64,000 bases of DNA, taken from assembly GCA_043743335.1 (NCBI GenBank), contig JAYTWR010000174.1, positions 1 to 64,000 of the forward strand. Direction: 5' to 3'. Shown here one piece after another: positions 34,515 to 42,842 of the stretch. The position numbers and the translations under genes are program-made. Positions within the stretch are counted from its first letter, which is position 1. Every line of letters begins with the position of its first letter. This stretch comes from UBA5216 sp043743335. Lineage in GTDB: Bacteria > Pseudomonadota > Gammaproteobacteria > Burkholderiales > SG8-41. The notes beneath the pieces were generated by a model. The model did no database searches, was not told the DNA's origin, and was given only the letters and a program-made list of their open reading frames with translations.

Positions 34515-35498
34515 ATGACTCACTTCATCGTTGCGTTGCGCGGCTTGGCCGCTTTTTTCACGGCGATTTCCCTCCACGCCACGGCTCAAGATTACCCTGC
34601 CAAACCGGTGCGCTTCGTCGTGCCGCAGGTGCCCGGCGGGGCGACGGACGTGTTCGCGCGCGCCATAGCGCAGCGGCTGGCGGAGCGCTGGGGGCGCAAT
34701 GTTTTTATCGAAAACCGTTTCGGCGCGGGCGGCAATCTCGGCACTGATGTGGTGGCAAAATCCCCAGCGGACGGCTACACCCTGCTGGTCACTTATGCTG
34801 GCTCGCAGGCGGTGAATCAAAGTCTGTACCCGAAACTCGCTTTCGATTCGGTGAAGGATTTTCAGACAGTGGCGACCATCGCCGTCACGCCTTTTTTGTT
34901 AATCGTCAACAACAGCGTGCCGGCGAAATCGCTCAAGGAATTGATCGCACTCGCGCGCAGCAAGCCCGACATGCTGGCGTATGCGTCGTCCGGCAATGGC
35001 TCCGTTAACCATTTGCTCGGTGAAATGATCAAAGCCGATGCGGGCCTGAAAATGCGGCATATCCCCTACAAAGGCGTGGCACCAGCGATTGTGGATGTGA
35101 TGTCGGGGCAAGTGGACATGGCATTCACCAGCGTGCCGTCGGTGATACAGCATATCGCCAGCGGCCGCGTGCGCGTGATCGCGGTCACCAGCGCGCGCCG
35201 TATTTCGGTTGCGCCGTCGGTGCCGACGGTCGCCGAATCAGGCTTGAGCAGTCTTGCCAACTTTGACGTGAACCCGTGGTGGGGCATTCTCGCGCCGGCG
35301 GGCACGGACTTGCGCATCGTGCGCAAGGTCAATACCGACGCGGCAGACCTATTGAAAACCAAGGAGATGCAGGATTTTCTCAAGACCCAAGGTGCCGAAG
35401 CGCTGGTGACCTCGCCCGAGGAGTTTCACAAGCTGCTGGTGTCGGATGTGGCGAAATGGGCGAAAGTGGTGAAGGCTTCGGGCGCGCGGATTGATTGA
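34515..35498 (+). CDS. Bug/TctC-family tripartite tricarboxylate receptor 3
   Basis: A 327-residue secreted receptor with signal peptide (VALRGLAAFFTAISLHATAQ), then YPAKPVRFVVPQVPGGATD and IENRFGAGGNLG. It diverges from the MmgE/PrpD gene, a common pairing in Burkholderiales, so its ligand may be the acid degraded by that enzyme. It is a single-gene unit ahead of a convergent transporter gene. Confidence 0.92.
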   Translation: MTHFIVALRGLAAFFTAISLHATAQDYPAKPVRFVVPQVPGGATDVFARAIAQRLAERWGRNVFIENRFGAGGNLGTDVVAKSPADGYTLLVTYAGSQAVNQSLYPKLAFDSVKDFQTVATIAVTPFLLIVNNSVPAKSLKELIALARSKPDMLAYASSGNGSVNHLLGEMIKADAGLKMRHIPYKGVAPAIVDVMSGQVDMAFTSVPSVIQHIASGRVRVIAVTSARRISVAPSVPTVAESGLSSLANFDVNPWWGILAPAGTDLRIVRKVNTDAADLLKTKEMQDFLKTQGAEALVTSPEEFHKLLVSDVAKWAKVVKASGARID

Positions 35499-35595
35499 GC
35501 CGTGTCGCGGCAGAGTACGCTGCGGCAACATCGAAATTGTTTTTATTGCTGTTTTTAGCGCAGCACTTAAAATCTGATGCCGCAGGCACCGCAGG

Positions 35596-36174
35596 CTATA
35601 CCCCCAGGCGAGCACCTGCGCCCAGCAGCGTAGCAATCCCCAGCAGGGCAAAAATGGCCGCCGCGATGGAATGCACCCATTTCATGGGGATTTTTTTGGC
35701 CAACTTGTCACCGGCGAACACGGCAGGCACATCGGCTATCAGCATGCCCAGCGTGGTGCCGATCACCACCAGCAGCGGGCTGGCAAAGTGCGCTGCCAAC
35801 GCGATCGTTGCAATTTGCGTTTTGTCGCCCATTTCAGCCAGAAAGAACGTCACCAAAGTCGCACCAAAAACGCCCAGTCTTTGCGCCACCTGAGTTTCAG
35901 CTTCGCCGATTTTGTCCGGGATCAACGTCCAGACCGCCATCCCGAGAAACGACAGTCCCAACACCCAACGCAGAACGTCCGCGCTGATCGTCGCGGTGAT
36001 CCAGCCACCCAGAGCGCCAGCCAAGCCGTGATTCAGGATTGTGGCGCATAAAATCCCCAGAATGATCGGTAGCGGCTTCTTAAAGCGTGCAGCAAGCATA
36101 AACGCGAGGAGCTGGGTCTTGTCGCCGATTTCTGCGAGCGCGACGACGCCGGTTGAGATCAAGAAAGCTTCCAT
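35596..36174 (-). CDS. TMEM165/GDT1-family cation transporter
   Basis: The 192-residue membrane protein contains two copies of the family motif ExGDKT: AEIGDKTQL near residue 15 and AEMGDKTQI near residue 105, each in a three-helix half. Members move Mn2+ or Ca2+ out of the cytoplasm; in bacteria manganese export is the usual role. GTG at 36177 precedes the chosen ATG. I looked for a yybP-ykoY manganese riboswitch upstream and did not find its conserved GGGGAGUAG. Confidence 0.93.
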   Translation of the reverse strand: MEAFLISTGVVALAEIGDKTQLLAFMLAARFKKPLPIILGILCATILNHGLAGALGGWITATISADVLRWVLGLSFLGMAVWTLIPDKIGEAETQVAQRLGVFGATLVTFFLAEMGDKTQIATIALAAHFASPLLVVIGTTLGMLIADVPAVFAGDKLAKKIPMKWVHSIAAAIFALLGIATLLGAGARLGV

Positions 36175-36380
36175 CACCGTCCCAAGATTTTGCCGAAGGT
36201 CAATTAGCGCACCGCAGCGAGGCCGCTACAGGGGCGATATCCTCACGGGTACGAAGGCATCATGCTGACCGGTGGTAGCGATAGCGCACAAGGGCGCGTG
36301 GGGGCGTTCAAGACCGGCCTGTGATGCGACCAAACGGTTCATCTCTGCGCCACACAGCCATACAAAAATGCACAATGAAC
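36175..36380. other. Leader region upstream of the GDT1-type transporter
   Basis: Some 200 bases with no coding potential separate the transporter from the tRNA-Lys terminator. On the minus strand there are short GC-rich hairpins, but I could not match them to a known riboswitch. Confidence 0.3.
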
Positions 36381-36412
36381 AAAGGGTTAGCCAAAACTGC
36401 ACTAACCCTTTG
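36380..36412 (-). terminator. Terminator of tRNA-Lys
   Basis: The stem AAAGGGTTAG/CTAACCCTTT with an 11-base loop lies eight bases after the tRNA on the minus strand, ending in CTTTG. The T-run is short. Confidence 0.75.
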
Positions 36413-36419
36413 ATTGAAT

Positions 36420-36495
36420 TGGTAGGCGGTGCGAGATTCGAACTCGCGACCAACGGATTAAAAGTCCGCTGCTCTACCGGCTGAGCTAACCGCCC
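36420..36495 (-). tRNA. tRNA-Lys (TTT anticodon)
   Basis: A full cloverleaf on the minus strand: acceptor GGGCGGT/ACCGCCT with a G-U first pair, D loop AGCCGGTA, anticodon stem GCGGA/TCCGT with loop CTTTTAA, T loop TTCGAAT, discriminator A and encoded CCA. It reads AAA and AAG. Confidence 0.97.
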
Positions 36496-36570
36496 TCAAA
36501 AAGGGGCGAATTTTACCGTTCATGTGGGGGGCGGGTCAACCTCGATTTAGTCTCGCGGGCCGAATTCGCG

Positions 36571-37698
36571 TCAGGCTTCGCGCATCATGCGCCAGTACTG
36601 ATATTTCATAGCAGCCACCGCGCCGGCAACGATGGCCACGAACGTGAGCATGGAGCCTATGGCAAGGGTGGACATGCCCGTAATGGCTTGCCCCACCGTG
36701 CAGCCCATCGCCAGCACGCCGCCGACGCCCATGAGCACCCCGCCGAGGGCGTGGTTGATGAAATCGCCTGCGGAAGCGAACCATTCGATGCGAAAGTTTT
36801 GGGTTGCTACGGCATACAAAAAGGATCCCGTGATCACACCCACCAGCGTCATAACGCCAAAGTTGAGCAGCGACAGTTTCATCGGGTCGAGCAGGTAGCG
36901 CACGGCGTCGCCCATGGGGCTGATGAAGGTGTAGGACTGCACCTGTACGCGGCTGGGGATGTCGGTCGCCATTTCGGCATAGTCCTTCCACGCCACGCCC
37001 AGCGGGCTGCCGGTGAGGTACCAGCCAGCGATGATGGCGAGGCCCACCACCGCGCCGCCGACAATGTTGTCGGTGCTACCGCGAAAATCGCGGGATTTGA
37101 ACGCAAACACCAGCATGCCCGCAGCAAACACCAGCGCCACGGTAAAGTTGATGCTGCTCGACGGTGCCAGCCCGGCCAGTTTTGCGATGACGTCGCCCGC
37201 CTGCTGCGTGGACATGCCGTGTTGCGCGAGGTTGATGCTCAGGGGTTGCAGCCACGGCAAAAAGGCTTTTTCATAGAGCGGCGACCATAGCATCAGGTAC
37301 GATACGGCCATGCCGATCAGCAGCACGGTCAGCGATTTCAGATTGCCGCTGCCCACGCGCACCAGCGTTTTGTTGCCGCAGCCGCTGGCGAACACCATGC
37401 CGATGCCGAACATCAGTCCGCCCAACACATGGCGCGGCCACACAAAGTTGGCGCTGCGATAAGGCGGAAACGTTTCGCCGGACAGGTTGATCGTGCCGGT
37501 CGCCTCCAGCACGACAACGCCAAGCAAGGCTACGGCCATCGAGAATACCCACGCACGCATGCGCCCGGTGTCGCCGATATTGAGCCAATCCGACACCGCG
37601 CCCATGGTGCAGAAATGCGTTTTGTTAACCACCGCACCCATGATGACCGCGATGATGAATACGCTGCCGAGCACTTGCTGATGAACTGTCAATCCCAT
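36571..37698 (-). CDS. YeeE/YedE-family (TsuA-like) thiosulfate transporter
   Basis: The 375-residue integral membrane protein has the full-length YeeE/TsuA architecture: two pseudo-symmetric halves with the conserved pore cysteines, VFASGCGNK in the first half and LAMGCTVGQ in the second, plus FCTMGAVSD near residue 29. TsuA imports thiosulfate by passing it along cysteines. A split version lies at 57975-58825. The ATG at 37698 follows copy 4 of the AT-rich element, in a poor ribosome-binding context. Confidence 0.9.
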   Translation of the reverse strand: MGLTVHQQVLGSVFIIAVIMGAVVNKTHFCTMGAVSDWLNIGDTGRMRAWVFSMAVALLGVVVLEATGTINLSGETFPPYRSANFVWPRHVLGGLMFGIGMVFASGCGNKTLVRVGSGNLKSLTVLLIGMAVSYLMLWSPLYEKAFLPWLQPLSINLAQHGMSTQQAGDVIAKLAGLAPSSSINFTVALVFAAGMLVFAFKSRDFRGSTDNIVGGAVVGLAIIAGWYLTGSPLGVAWKDYAEMATDIPSRVQVQSYTFISPMGDAVRYLLDPMKLSLLNFGVMTLVGVITGSFLYAVATQNFRIEWFASAGDFINHALGGVLMGVGGVLAMGCTVGQAITGMSTLAIGSMLTFVAIVAGAVAAMKYQYWRMMREA

Positions 37699-37710
37699 GG
37701 GGAAACTATA

Positions 37711-37742
37711 TCATAACTAATTGATTTAATTGAATATTTTAT
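37711..37742 (-). repeat. AT-rich dispersed element, core copy 4
   Basis: The minus strand reads ATTCAATTAAATCAATTAGT then TATGA. The core is exact; its ATG opens a two-codon frame 14 bases before the transporter start. Confidence 0.75.
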
Positions 37743-38419
37743 GTATAGCGTGTGGGGTCAGCTATACCCGCTTGGTCGAACCCTGCGCGGCGCAGCCGAC
37801 ACGCATCGCACTGGCCACAGGCGAGGCCAGCGTCCGTGGCTTGGTAACACGACACGGTCATCGCGTAATCAACACCCAACGCCATGCCTTGGCGAATAAT
37901 GTCGGCTTTCGACAGCGCAATGATGGGCGTGTGCAGGGTCAGACGCTGGCCTTCGACGGCAGCGCGGGTCGCCAAATTGGCCATGGCCTCATACGACTTG
38001 ACGTAATCGGGCCGGCAATCGGGATAACCCGAATAATCCACCGCGTTGGCCCCAAAGAAAATATCGTTCGCCCCAGTGACTTCGGCGTTTGCCAGTGCGA
38101 ACGACAGCAAAATCGTGTTGCGCGCGGGCACGTAGGTGATGGGTATGCCTGCGGCGATACCGCCAGCGTTGCCCACCGGCACGGCGATGTTGGCATCGGT
38201 CAAGGCGGAGCCGCCAAACCCTGCCAGATCGATTTTCACCACGCGATGGTGCGCCGCCCCCAAAGCCTTCGCCACCCGTGCCGCAGCGGTCAATTCGGCA
38301 CGATGGCGCTGGCCGTAATCCATCGACAGGCAGTGGCACGCATAACCCTGCACGCGCGCCATCGCCAATACGGTGGCGGAATCGAGTCCGCCGGACAGCA
38401 GGACGACTGCGGTTTTCAT
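37739..38419 (-). CDS. queC: 7-cyano-7-deazaguanine synthase
   Basis: QueC converts 7-carboxy-7-deazaguanine to preQ0 in queuosine synthesis. The 226-residue protein has the ATP pyrophosphatase P-loop SGGLDS at 9-14 and the zinc-binding cysteines CGQCDACRLRR near the C-terminus. It is downstream of cpoB, as in many Betaproteobacteria, but the frequent neighbour queE is missing. The stop codon lies inside the AT-rich spacer before the next gene. Confidence 0.97.
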   Translation of the reverse strand: MKTAVVLLSGGLDSATVLAMARVQGYACHCLSMDYGQRHRAELTAAARVAKALGAAHHRVVKIDLAGFGGSALTDANIAVPVGNAGGIAAGIPITYVPARNTILLSFALANAEVTGANDIFFGANAVDYSGYPDCRPDYVKSYEAMANLATRAAVEGQRLTLHTPIIALSKADIIRQGMALGVDYAMTVSCYQATDAGLACGQCDACRLRRAGFDQAGIADPTRYT

Positions 38420-38452
38420 GGTTCGATTGTACTACTGGCGCAAAAGGGGTTT

Positions 38453-38506
38453 TAGCGTAGCGGCTTCACCGCAATGGCGCGACGCGCGCCTGAAGCCGCC
38501 GCGCTA
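38453..38506. repeat. Large nested inverted repeat between cpoB and queC
   Basis: Outer 16-base arms TAGCGTAGCGGCTTCA and TGAAGCCGCCGCGCTA match at 14 positions. An inner GGCGCG/CGCGCC hairpin fills the loop. It starts at the cpoB stop codon and could be a REP-like element or an RNA processing or termination hairpin. Confidence 0.85.
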
Positions 38507-39409
38507 TTTCGCTGCCAGCCGCCGCTTGGCTTTGTCAGCGGCTTCGCTGCCAGGGTAACGCTGTACCAGCGCATCCATGGTTTTGCGCGCGCTGGCGCTT
38601 TCGCCGAGCTCGCTTTGCGCGCTGGCAATGTTGAGCATGGCGTCGGGCGCGGAGACGCTGTCGGGGTAAGTGGCGATCAGCTTTTGCTGGCTGGCAATGG
38701 CGTTTTTGTAATCGCGCAAATTAAAGTATGAGTCACCGATCCAGTATTGCGCACGGTGCGCGAGCGTGCTCTTGGGATACTGCCCGAGGAACGACTGAAA
38801 TGACGTGATCGCCCCCTTGTAATTGGCAATGCGCCGCTGCTGCTGGGCGGCTTCGTAGATACGCGTTTCGTCGGGTGATGCCGCCGCTGCGGTCGTGCTA
38901 CCAGCGCCAGCAGCACCAGCAGTACCCGCAGTACCCGCAGCCGCAGCCGCAACCGTTGTCGGCGTTTCCGCCGCACCTGTCGCCCCGCCGCCCGGCTCCA
39001 ACCGGCGGATGCGCGCATCCAAGTCTGCGTACATGTCACGCTGGCGTTTGGCGCTGCTTTCAAGGCCGTTGTTCACTACCTCGATTTGCCCGCGCAGGCT
39101 CTGGATTTCACGCTTCAACAGCTCGATCTGGTTCACCAGTTCGAGCATCGATTGCTGTGTATTTTGCGTGCCGCGCAGGGCTTCTTCGATTTTGCCCAGA
39201 CGGCTATTGATAATGTCTGTTTGGCCCCGCGCTTCTGCCTTGAAGTCATCAAGGCGCTTGGCCTGATCCGCCACGCCCTTGCGCGCGATGTCGTCATCGA
39301 ACATACCGGCATGCACGGGCGTCAGTGCTGCCATGCACAGCACGCCGGCAAAGACCGCCAACACCCGCTGAGTCGTTTTGCGCATCACGCCAAACACCTT
39401 ACGCTTCAC
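38504..39409 (-). CDS. cpoB: Cell division coordinator CpoB (YbgF), Tol-Pal system
   Basis: CpoB is periplasmic and links PBP1b with the Tol machine during division. The 301-residue protein has a signal peptide ending near PVHAG, an N-terminal coiled coil for trimerisation (ELVNQIELLKREIQSLRGQ), an Ala/Gly-rich linker encoded by short repeats, and C-terminal TPR repeats (YEAAQQQRRIANYKGAITSF onwards). GTG 39409 has a GAGGT-like site; ATG 39385 is the alternative start. Confidence 0.92.
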   Translation of the reverse strand: MKRKVFGVMRKTTQRVLAVFAGVLCMAALTPVHAGMFDDDIARKGVADQAKRLDDFKAEARGQTDIINSRLGKIEEALRGTQNTQQSMLELVNQIELLKREIQSLRGQIEVVNNGLESSAKRQRDMYADLDARIRRLEPGGGATGAAETPTTVAAAAAGTAGTAGAAGAGSTTAAAASPDETRIYEAAQQQRRIANYKGAITSFQSFLGQYPKSTLAHRAQYWIGDSYFNLRDYKNAIASQQKLIATYPDSVSAPDAMLNIASAQSELGESASARKTMDALVQRYPGSEAADKAKRRLAAK

Positions 39410-39419
39410 ACCTCACACC

Positions 39420-39998
39420 TTAGTCTGTGGCATACACAATTTCCGCACGCCGGTTTTCGGCGAACGCGGCTTCAGTGCGGGCATCCGCACGCGGCTTTTC
39501 CTGACCGAAGCTGACGGTCTCGACGCGCGCACCGTCAGCACCCAGCACCGACATTATTTGCTTCACCGCATCGGCGCGACGCTGACCCAGCGCCAGATTG
39601 TACTCACGGCCGCCACGCTCATCGGTGTTGCCCTGAATAATCATCTTGGCTTTCGGGTCGCCGGCCAAATATTTGGCGTGCGCGACCACCAGCGGACGAA
39701 ACTCTTCTTTCACCAAATTGCTGTCGTACTCAAAATAAATCACGCGTTTGGAAAGAATGTTCTTGGGGTCTTTCAACGAAGCAGGGCCGGTCAACTGCGT
39801 CGGCGGCGCAACCACTGTGGGCACGATGGGCGTTTCTTTCACTACTTGCACCGGCGTGTCCGGCACCTGCTTGGTCAGAGGCCGCTGCACGCCATCCACG
39901 ACGGGCGCGCCGTCCTGCTCTTTGGGCGGATTGCTGTTGCAAGCGGCCAGCGTCAAGGCTAGCGACGCTATCAGGATTCCAGAAAATATTTTTTGCAT
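39420..39998 (-). CDS. pal: Peptidoglycan-associated lipoprotein Pal
   Basis: Pal anchors the outer membrane to peptidoglycan. The 192-residue precursor has a lipobox LAAC with lipidated Cys20 and an OmpA-like domain (VIYFEYDSNLV, then NTDERGGREYNLALGQRRA) that binds diaminopimelate. GAGGCGC lies six bases before the ATG at 39998; the upstream extension of the frame is not needed. The AT-rich first codons resemble those of tolB. Confidence 0.96.
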   Translation of the reverse strand: MQKIFSGILIASLALTLAACNSNPPKEQDGAPVVDGVQRPLTKQVPDTPVQVVKETPIVPTVVAPPTQLTGPASLKDPKNILSKRVIYFEYDSNLVKEEFRPLVVAHAKYLAGDPKAKMIIQGNTDERGGREYNLALGQRRADAVKQIMSVLGADGARVETVSFGQEKPRADARTEAAFAENRRAEIVYATD

Positions 39999-40037
39999 TT
40001 TAAGCGCCTCGTGGCTTATAGGGATGCGGTAGGCAAG

Positions 40038-40070
40038 CATCAGGGAAACATCAGGGAAACATCAGGCAAG
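40038..40070. repeat. Tandem 11-bp repeat (CATCAGGGAAA) between tolB and pal
   Basis: Two exact units and a third with two changes lie in the tolB-pal spacer. Confidence 0.9.
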
Positions 40071-40086
40071 CATCCCATAACTGACT

Positions 40087-41433
40087 TTACTTACTGACAA
40101 TCGGGCCCCACGCGGGTTCCCGGATATCGCCCGCACTTTCGGTAAATCGTTGCTTCATCCGGCCATCGCTGGAAACGGCGGCTAATATACCACGCCCCCC
40201 TACCTCACTCGCGTAGAGGATCATGCGTCCGTTGGGTGAGTACGCCGGTGATTCATCGTTGCCGCCGTCGCTTAACACCTGAATCTGGCGCGAGGCGAAA
40301 TCCTGCACCGCAACGGCGAAACGCCCGCTGCAACGATGAATGAACGTGAAGCCCTTGCCGTCGGGGCTGTGCCGCGCCGAGACATTGTGATTGCCCTCGA
40401 ACGTTACCCGCTGCACTTGCCCGCCATTGACGGCAATGCGATAAATCTGCGGACTGCCGCCGCGATCCGAGGTGAACAAAATTGATGCGCCATCCGGCGA
40501 AAAATTCGGTTCCGTATCCACCGCGTTGCTGGACGCGAGCCGCTGCGGCTGGCCGCTACCATCGGCGTTAAGCAAAAACATTTGCGATCCGCCGTCTTTC
40601 GACAACACCACGGCCAAGCGTCGACCATCGGGTGACCAAGCCGGGGCGCTGTTGCTGCCGAAGAAGTTGGCCACGGCCTTGCGCTCGCCCGTGGCAATCG
40701 ATTGTACATACACCACGGGCTTACGCTGCTCGAACGACACGTAAGCCAATCGCGTGCCGTCCGGCGACCACTTCGGCGACATCACGGGCTCATTCGACGC
40801 CAGAACATTGAGCGGGCTGAAGCCATCCGCGTCGGCCACACTCAAGCCAAAACGCTTGCCGGGCAACTGCGTTACGTACGCAATGCGCGTGGCGAAAGCG
40901 CCTTTTTCGTTGGTCATTTTTTCGTAAATCACGTCGGCGATTTTGTGCGCCGTCAAACGCATTTGCGCAGCGCTTGCCACGTAGGAAAGTCCCGCGAGCT
41001 GCGTTTGCTGGGCAGCATCCATCAACCGAAAGCGCACTTCATGGCGGCCATCGGCGGACGGCACGACACTGCCCACCACCACGGCGGTTGCGCCACGTTC
41101 ACGCCACTGCGCATAATCAATTTGCTCCGGCTCGTGCTGCGGTTTGGCGCCCGCAGTATCGATAATTCTGAACAAACCGCTGCGCGCGAGATCCGCCGCG
41201 ATCACCTGCGCCAGCGGCTGCTTCTGGCCGGCGTCGTCGCGGAACGGCGCGATGGCGACGGGCAACAGGTTCGCGGCACCTGCTGTTGAGTAGTTGCACG
41301 GGTAATCCGAGGCCGACAGCGGTGGCGGTCTTTGTGTTGCGCCGCCGATGACTTCGATGCGGATTTGCGCATGCGCAGCGCCGATCGAAACCAAAAAAAT
41401 CAATAAAAACAATATATTACGAAATATCTGCAT
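40087..41433 (-). CDS. tolB: Tol-Pal translocation protein TolB
   Basis: TolB is a periplasmic beta-propeller that binds Pal and releases it when TolA pulls. The protein of about 448 residues has a signal peptide (IFRNILFLLIFLVSIGAAHAQ region), the N-terminal domain, and repeated WSPDGTRLAYVS-type propeller blades. ATG 41433 begins the signal peptide; a TTG four codons upstream is possible. The first eleven codons are AT-rich and nearly match dsbD codons at the DNA level. Confidence 0.96.
   Translation of the reverse strand: MQIFRNILFLLIFLVSIGAAHAQIRIEVIGGATQRPPPLSASDYPCNYSTAGAANLLPVAIAPFRDDAGQKQPLAQVIAADLARSGLFRIIDTAGAKPQHEPEQIDYAQWRERGATAVVVGSVVPSADGRHEVRFRLMDAAQQTQLAGLSYVASAAQMRLTAHKIADVIYEKMTNEKGAFATRIAYVTQLPGKRFGLSVADADGFSPLNVLASNEPVMSPKWSPDGTRLAYVSFEQRKPVVYVQSIATGERKAVANFFGSNSAPAWSPDGRRLAVVLSKDGGSQMFLLNADGSGQPQRLASSNAVDTEPNFSPDGASILFTSDRGGSPQIYRIAVNGGQVQRVTFEGNHNVSARHSPDGKGFTFIHRCSGRFAVAVQDFASRQIQVLSDGGNDESPAYSPNGRMILYASEVGGRGILAAVSSDGRMKQRFTESAGDIREPAWGPIVSK
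41399..41433 (+). repeat. AT-rich dispersed element, diverged copy in the tolB start
   Basis: The plus strand reads CAATAAAAACAATATATTAC then GAAATATCTGCAT, ending at the tolB ATG. It aligns base by base with the element at the dsbD start. Confidence 0.5.
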
Positions 41434-41536
41434 GCTGTGGCTCAAAGTGGCTGGCGGTGAATTTGGCTATTGCTCAACGCCGTGTAAATGTGACCGCAAA
41501 ATATTTTTCAGGTTCCGGCGTATCGTGAAATGATCG

Positions 41537-42370
41537 CTACCGGGGTCGAAAGGTCATCGGAAAACGTCTGAAGTTACGGTGAAAATCATCGCCCGACGGC
41601 ACGTTAAACGGTTGCGCCGAACGGATCGCGCGCTCAATGGCCGCATCATACGCGGCGTTGCCGCTGCTCCTGCGCATGGTCACGGTCTCCAACTCGCCGC
41701 CGGGGAACAGTGACACCACAAACTCCGCCTCCGGATTGCCTTGCAAATCGGACGGCAGCACCATTCTGGAAAACACCTTCGCCTGAATAGCGCTCACATA
41801 CTTTTGCGCTTCGCGCGCTGATGCGGCCCTTGCTGCTTGATCTGCCGCCGCCTTTTCCGCTGCCACTTTGGCCGCTGCGGCCTGGGCTTCTTTATCAGCA
41901 AGGTCGCGTTGCAACGCCTGCTCGCGCGCCTCGCGTTTGGCTTTATCGTCCTCGCGCTTTTTGGGCTCCGCCTTGGGGACGACCGGCGGTGTGACCGGTA
42001 CCGGCTTGGGCTCGGCTTTCTTCTCTTTTTCCGCTTTTTTTAGGGCGATGTCCGGCTTCGGCGCAGGTGTTGGCGTCACTTTGGGCGCTGGCGGCGGCGT
42101 CACACGCGGCGCGGGTTTGGGTGGCGTCGGTTCAACCGCCGGCGGCGCAGGCGCTACTGCCGTCTGTGGTAAGGGCGGCAAGTTACTCCACAATTCCGCT
42201 TCCACCGGCGACGGCGGTTGCTTTTGCCAAGATACGCCGAACACTATCAGCAGCACGAACAGCGCGTGCATGGCTAGCGCCAGCGCGCGCGCCTTGGTTT
42301 TGTCGCTACCTGTCTTACGCACGACCCGCCCGACCGGCATGTTGTCGCCAGTGTCGATAACCGCACTCAC
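41537..42370 (-). CDS. tolA: Tol-Pal inner-membrane protein TolA
   Basis: TolA spans the periplasm and couples the TolQR motor to TolB-Pal. The 277-residue protein has one N-terminal helix (LALAMHALFVLLIVFGVSW), a Pro/Lys-rich then Ala/Lys helical middle (EKEKKAEPKPVPVTPPV, AAAKVAAEKAAADQAARAA), and a C-terminal TonB-like domain ending in FRRFPMTFRPR. The middle is short compared with enterobacterial TolA (421 residues). The start is GTG. Confidence 0.92.
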   Translation of the reverse strand: MSAVIDTGDNMPVGRVVRKTGSDKTKARALALAMHALFVLLIVFGVSWQKQPPSPVEAELWSNLPPLPQTAVAPAPPAVEPTPPKPAPRVTPPPAPKVTPTPAPKPDIALKKAEKEKKAEPKPVPVTPPVVPKAEPKKREDDKAKREAREQALQRDLADKEAQAAAAKVAAEKAAADQAARAASAREAQKYVSAIQAKVFSRMVLPSDLQGNPEAEFVVSLFPGGELETVTMRRSSGNAAYDAAIERAIRSAQPFNVPSGDDFHRNFRRFPMTFRPR

Positions 42371-42376
42371 AGCGGC

Positions 42377-42802
42377 TTACCCTCCGCGCGGCTTGGCGAG
42401 CAAGCCGACTTTCTTCACGTGATTCTGCTGCAGCGCGTCCATCACCTCCAGCACGGCTTCGTAGCGCACGTCTTTGTCCGCCGCTATTACCACGGCTTGT
42501 TCAGGATTGGCTTTTTGCTTGTCGCGCACCGCCTTGATTAGATCGTTGCGTGTGACTTTGGTTTCATTGGCACCTTGCGCCCGATCACGCAGCCAGATCG
42601 ATTTATCGCTGCGTATCGACACCTCCAACGGCTGCACCGGCGGCGCAGAAGTTTTGCCCACTTGCGGCAACTCGATTTGCCCCGGGTTCACCAACGGCGC
42701 GGTCACCATAAAAATCACCAGCAGCACCAGCATGACGTCGATATACGGCACTACATTGATTTGATTCATCAATTTGTGGCCGCTGCGTTTGTCGGTAATC
42801 AT
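42377..42802 (-). CDS. tolR: Tol-Pal motor protein TolR (ExbD family)
   Basis: The 141-residue protein has one membrane helix near residues 17-38 (INVVPYIDVMLVLLVIFMVT) with the proton-path Asp in YIDVML, and a periplasmic ExbD domain. With TolQ it forms the proton-driven motor. It lies six bases before tolA; the tolQ-tolR spacer holds GGTGCTCT tandem units. Confidence 0.95.
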   Translation of the reverse strand: MITDKRSGHKLMNQINVVPYIDVMLVLLVIFMVTAPLVNPGQIELPQVGKTSAPPVQPLEVSIRSDKSIWLRDRAQGANETKVTRNDLIKAVRDKQKANPEQAVVIAADKDVRYEAVLEVMDALQQNHVKKVGLLAKPRGG

Positions 42803-42813
42803 GGCGTCGCTCC

Positions 42814-42842
42814 GGTGCTCTGGTGCTCTGGTGCGCTAGTGC
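42814..42842. repeat. Tandem 8-bp repeats (GGTGCTCT) in the tolQ-tolR junction
   Basis: Two exact units followed by GGTGCGCT and AGTGCGCC span the tolQ stop codon. They resemble the GGTGCGCTAA units at 23768. Confidence 0.8.

Noticed and set aside
36175..36380. Manganese (yybP-ykoY) riboswitch upstream of the GDT1-type gene
   Set aside because: The family often has one, but the conserved GGGGAGUAG and its partner loop are not in the leader.
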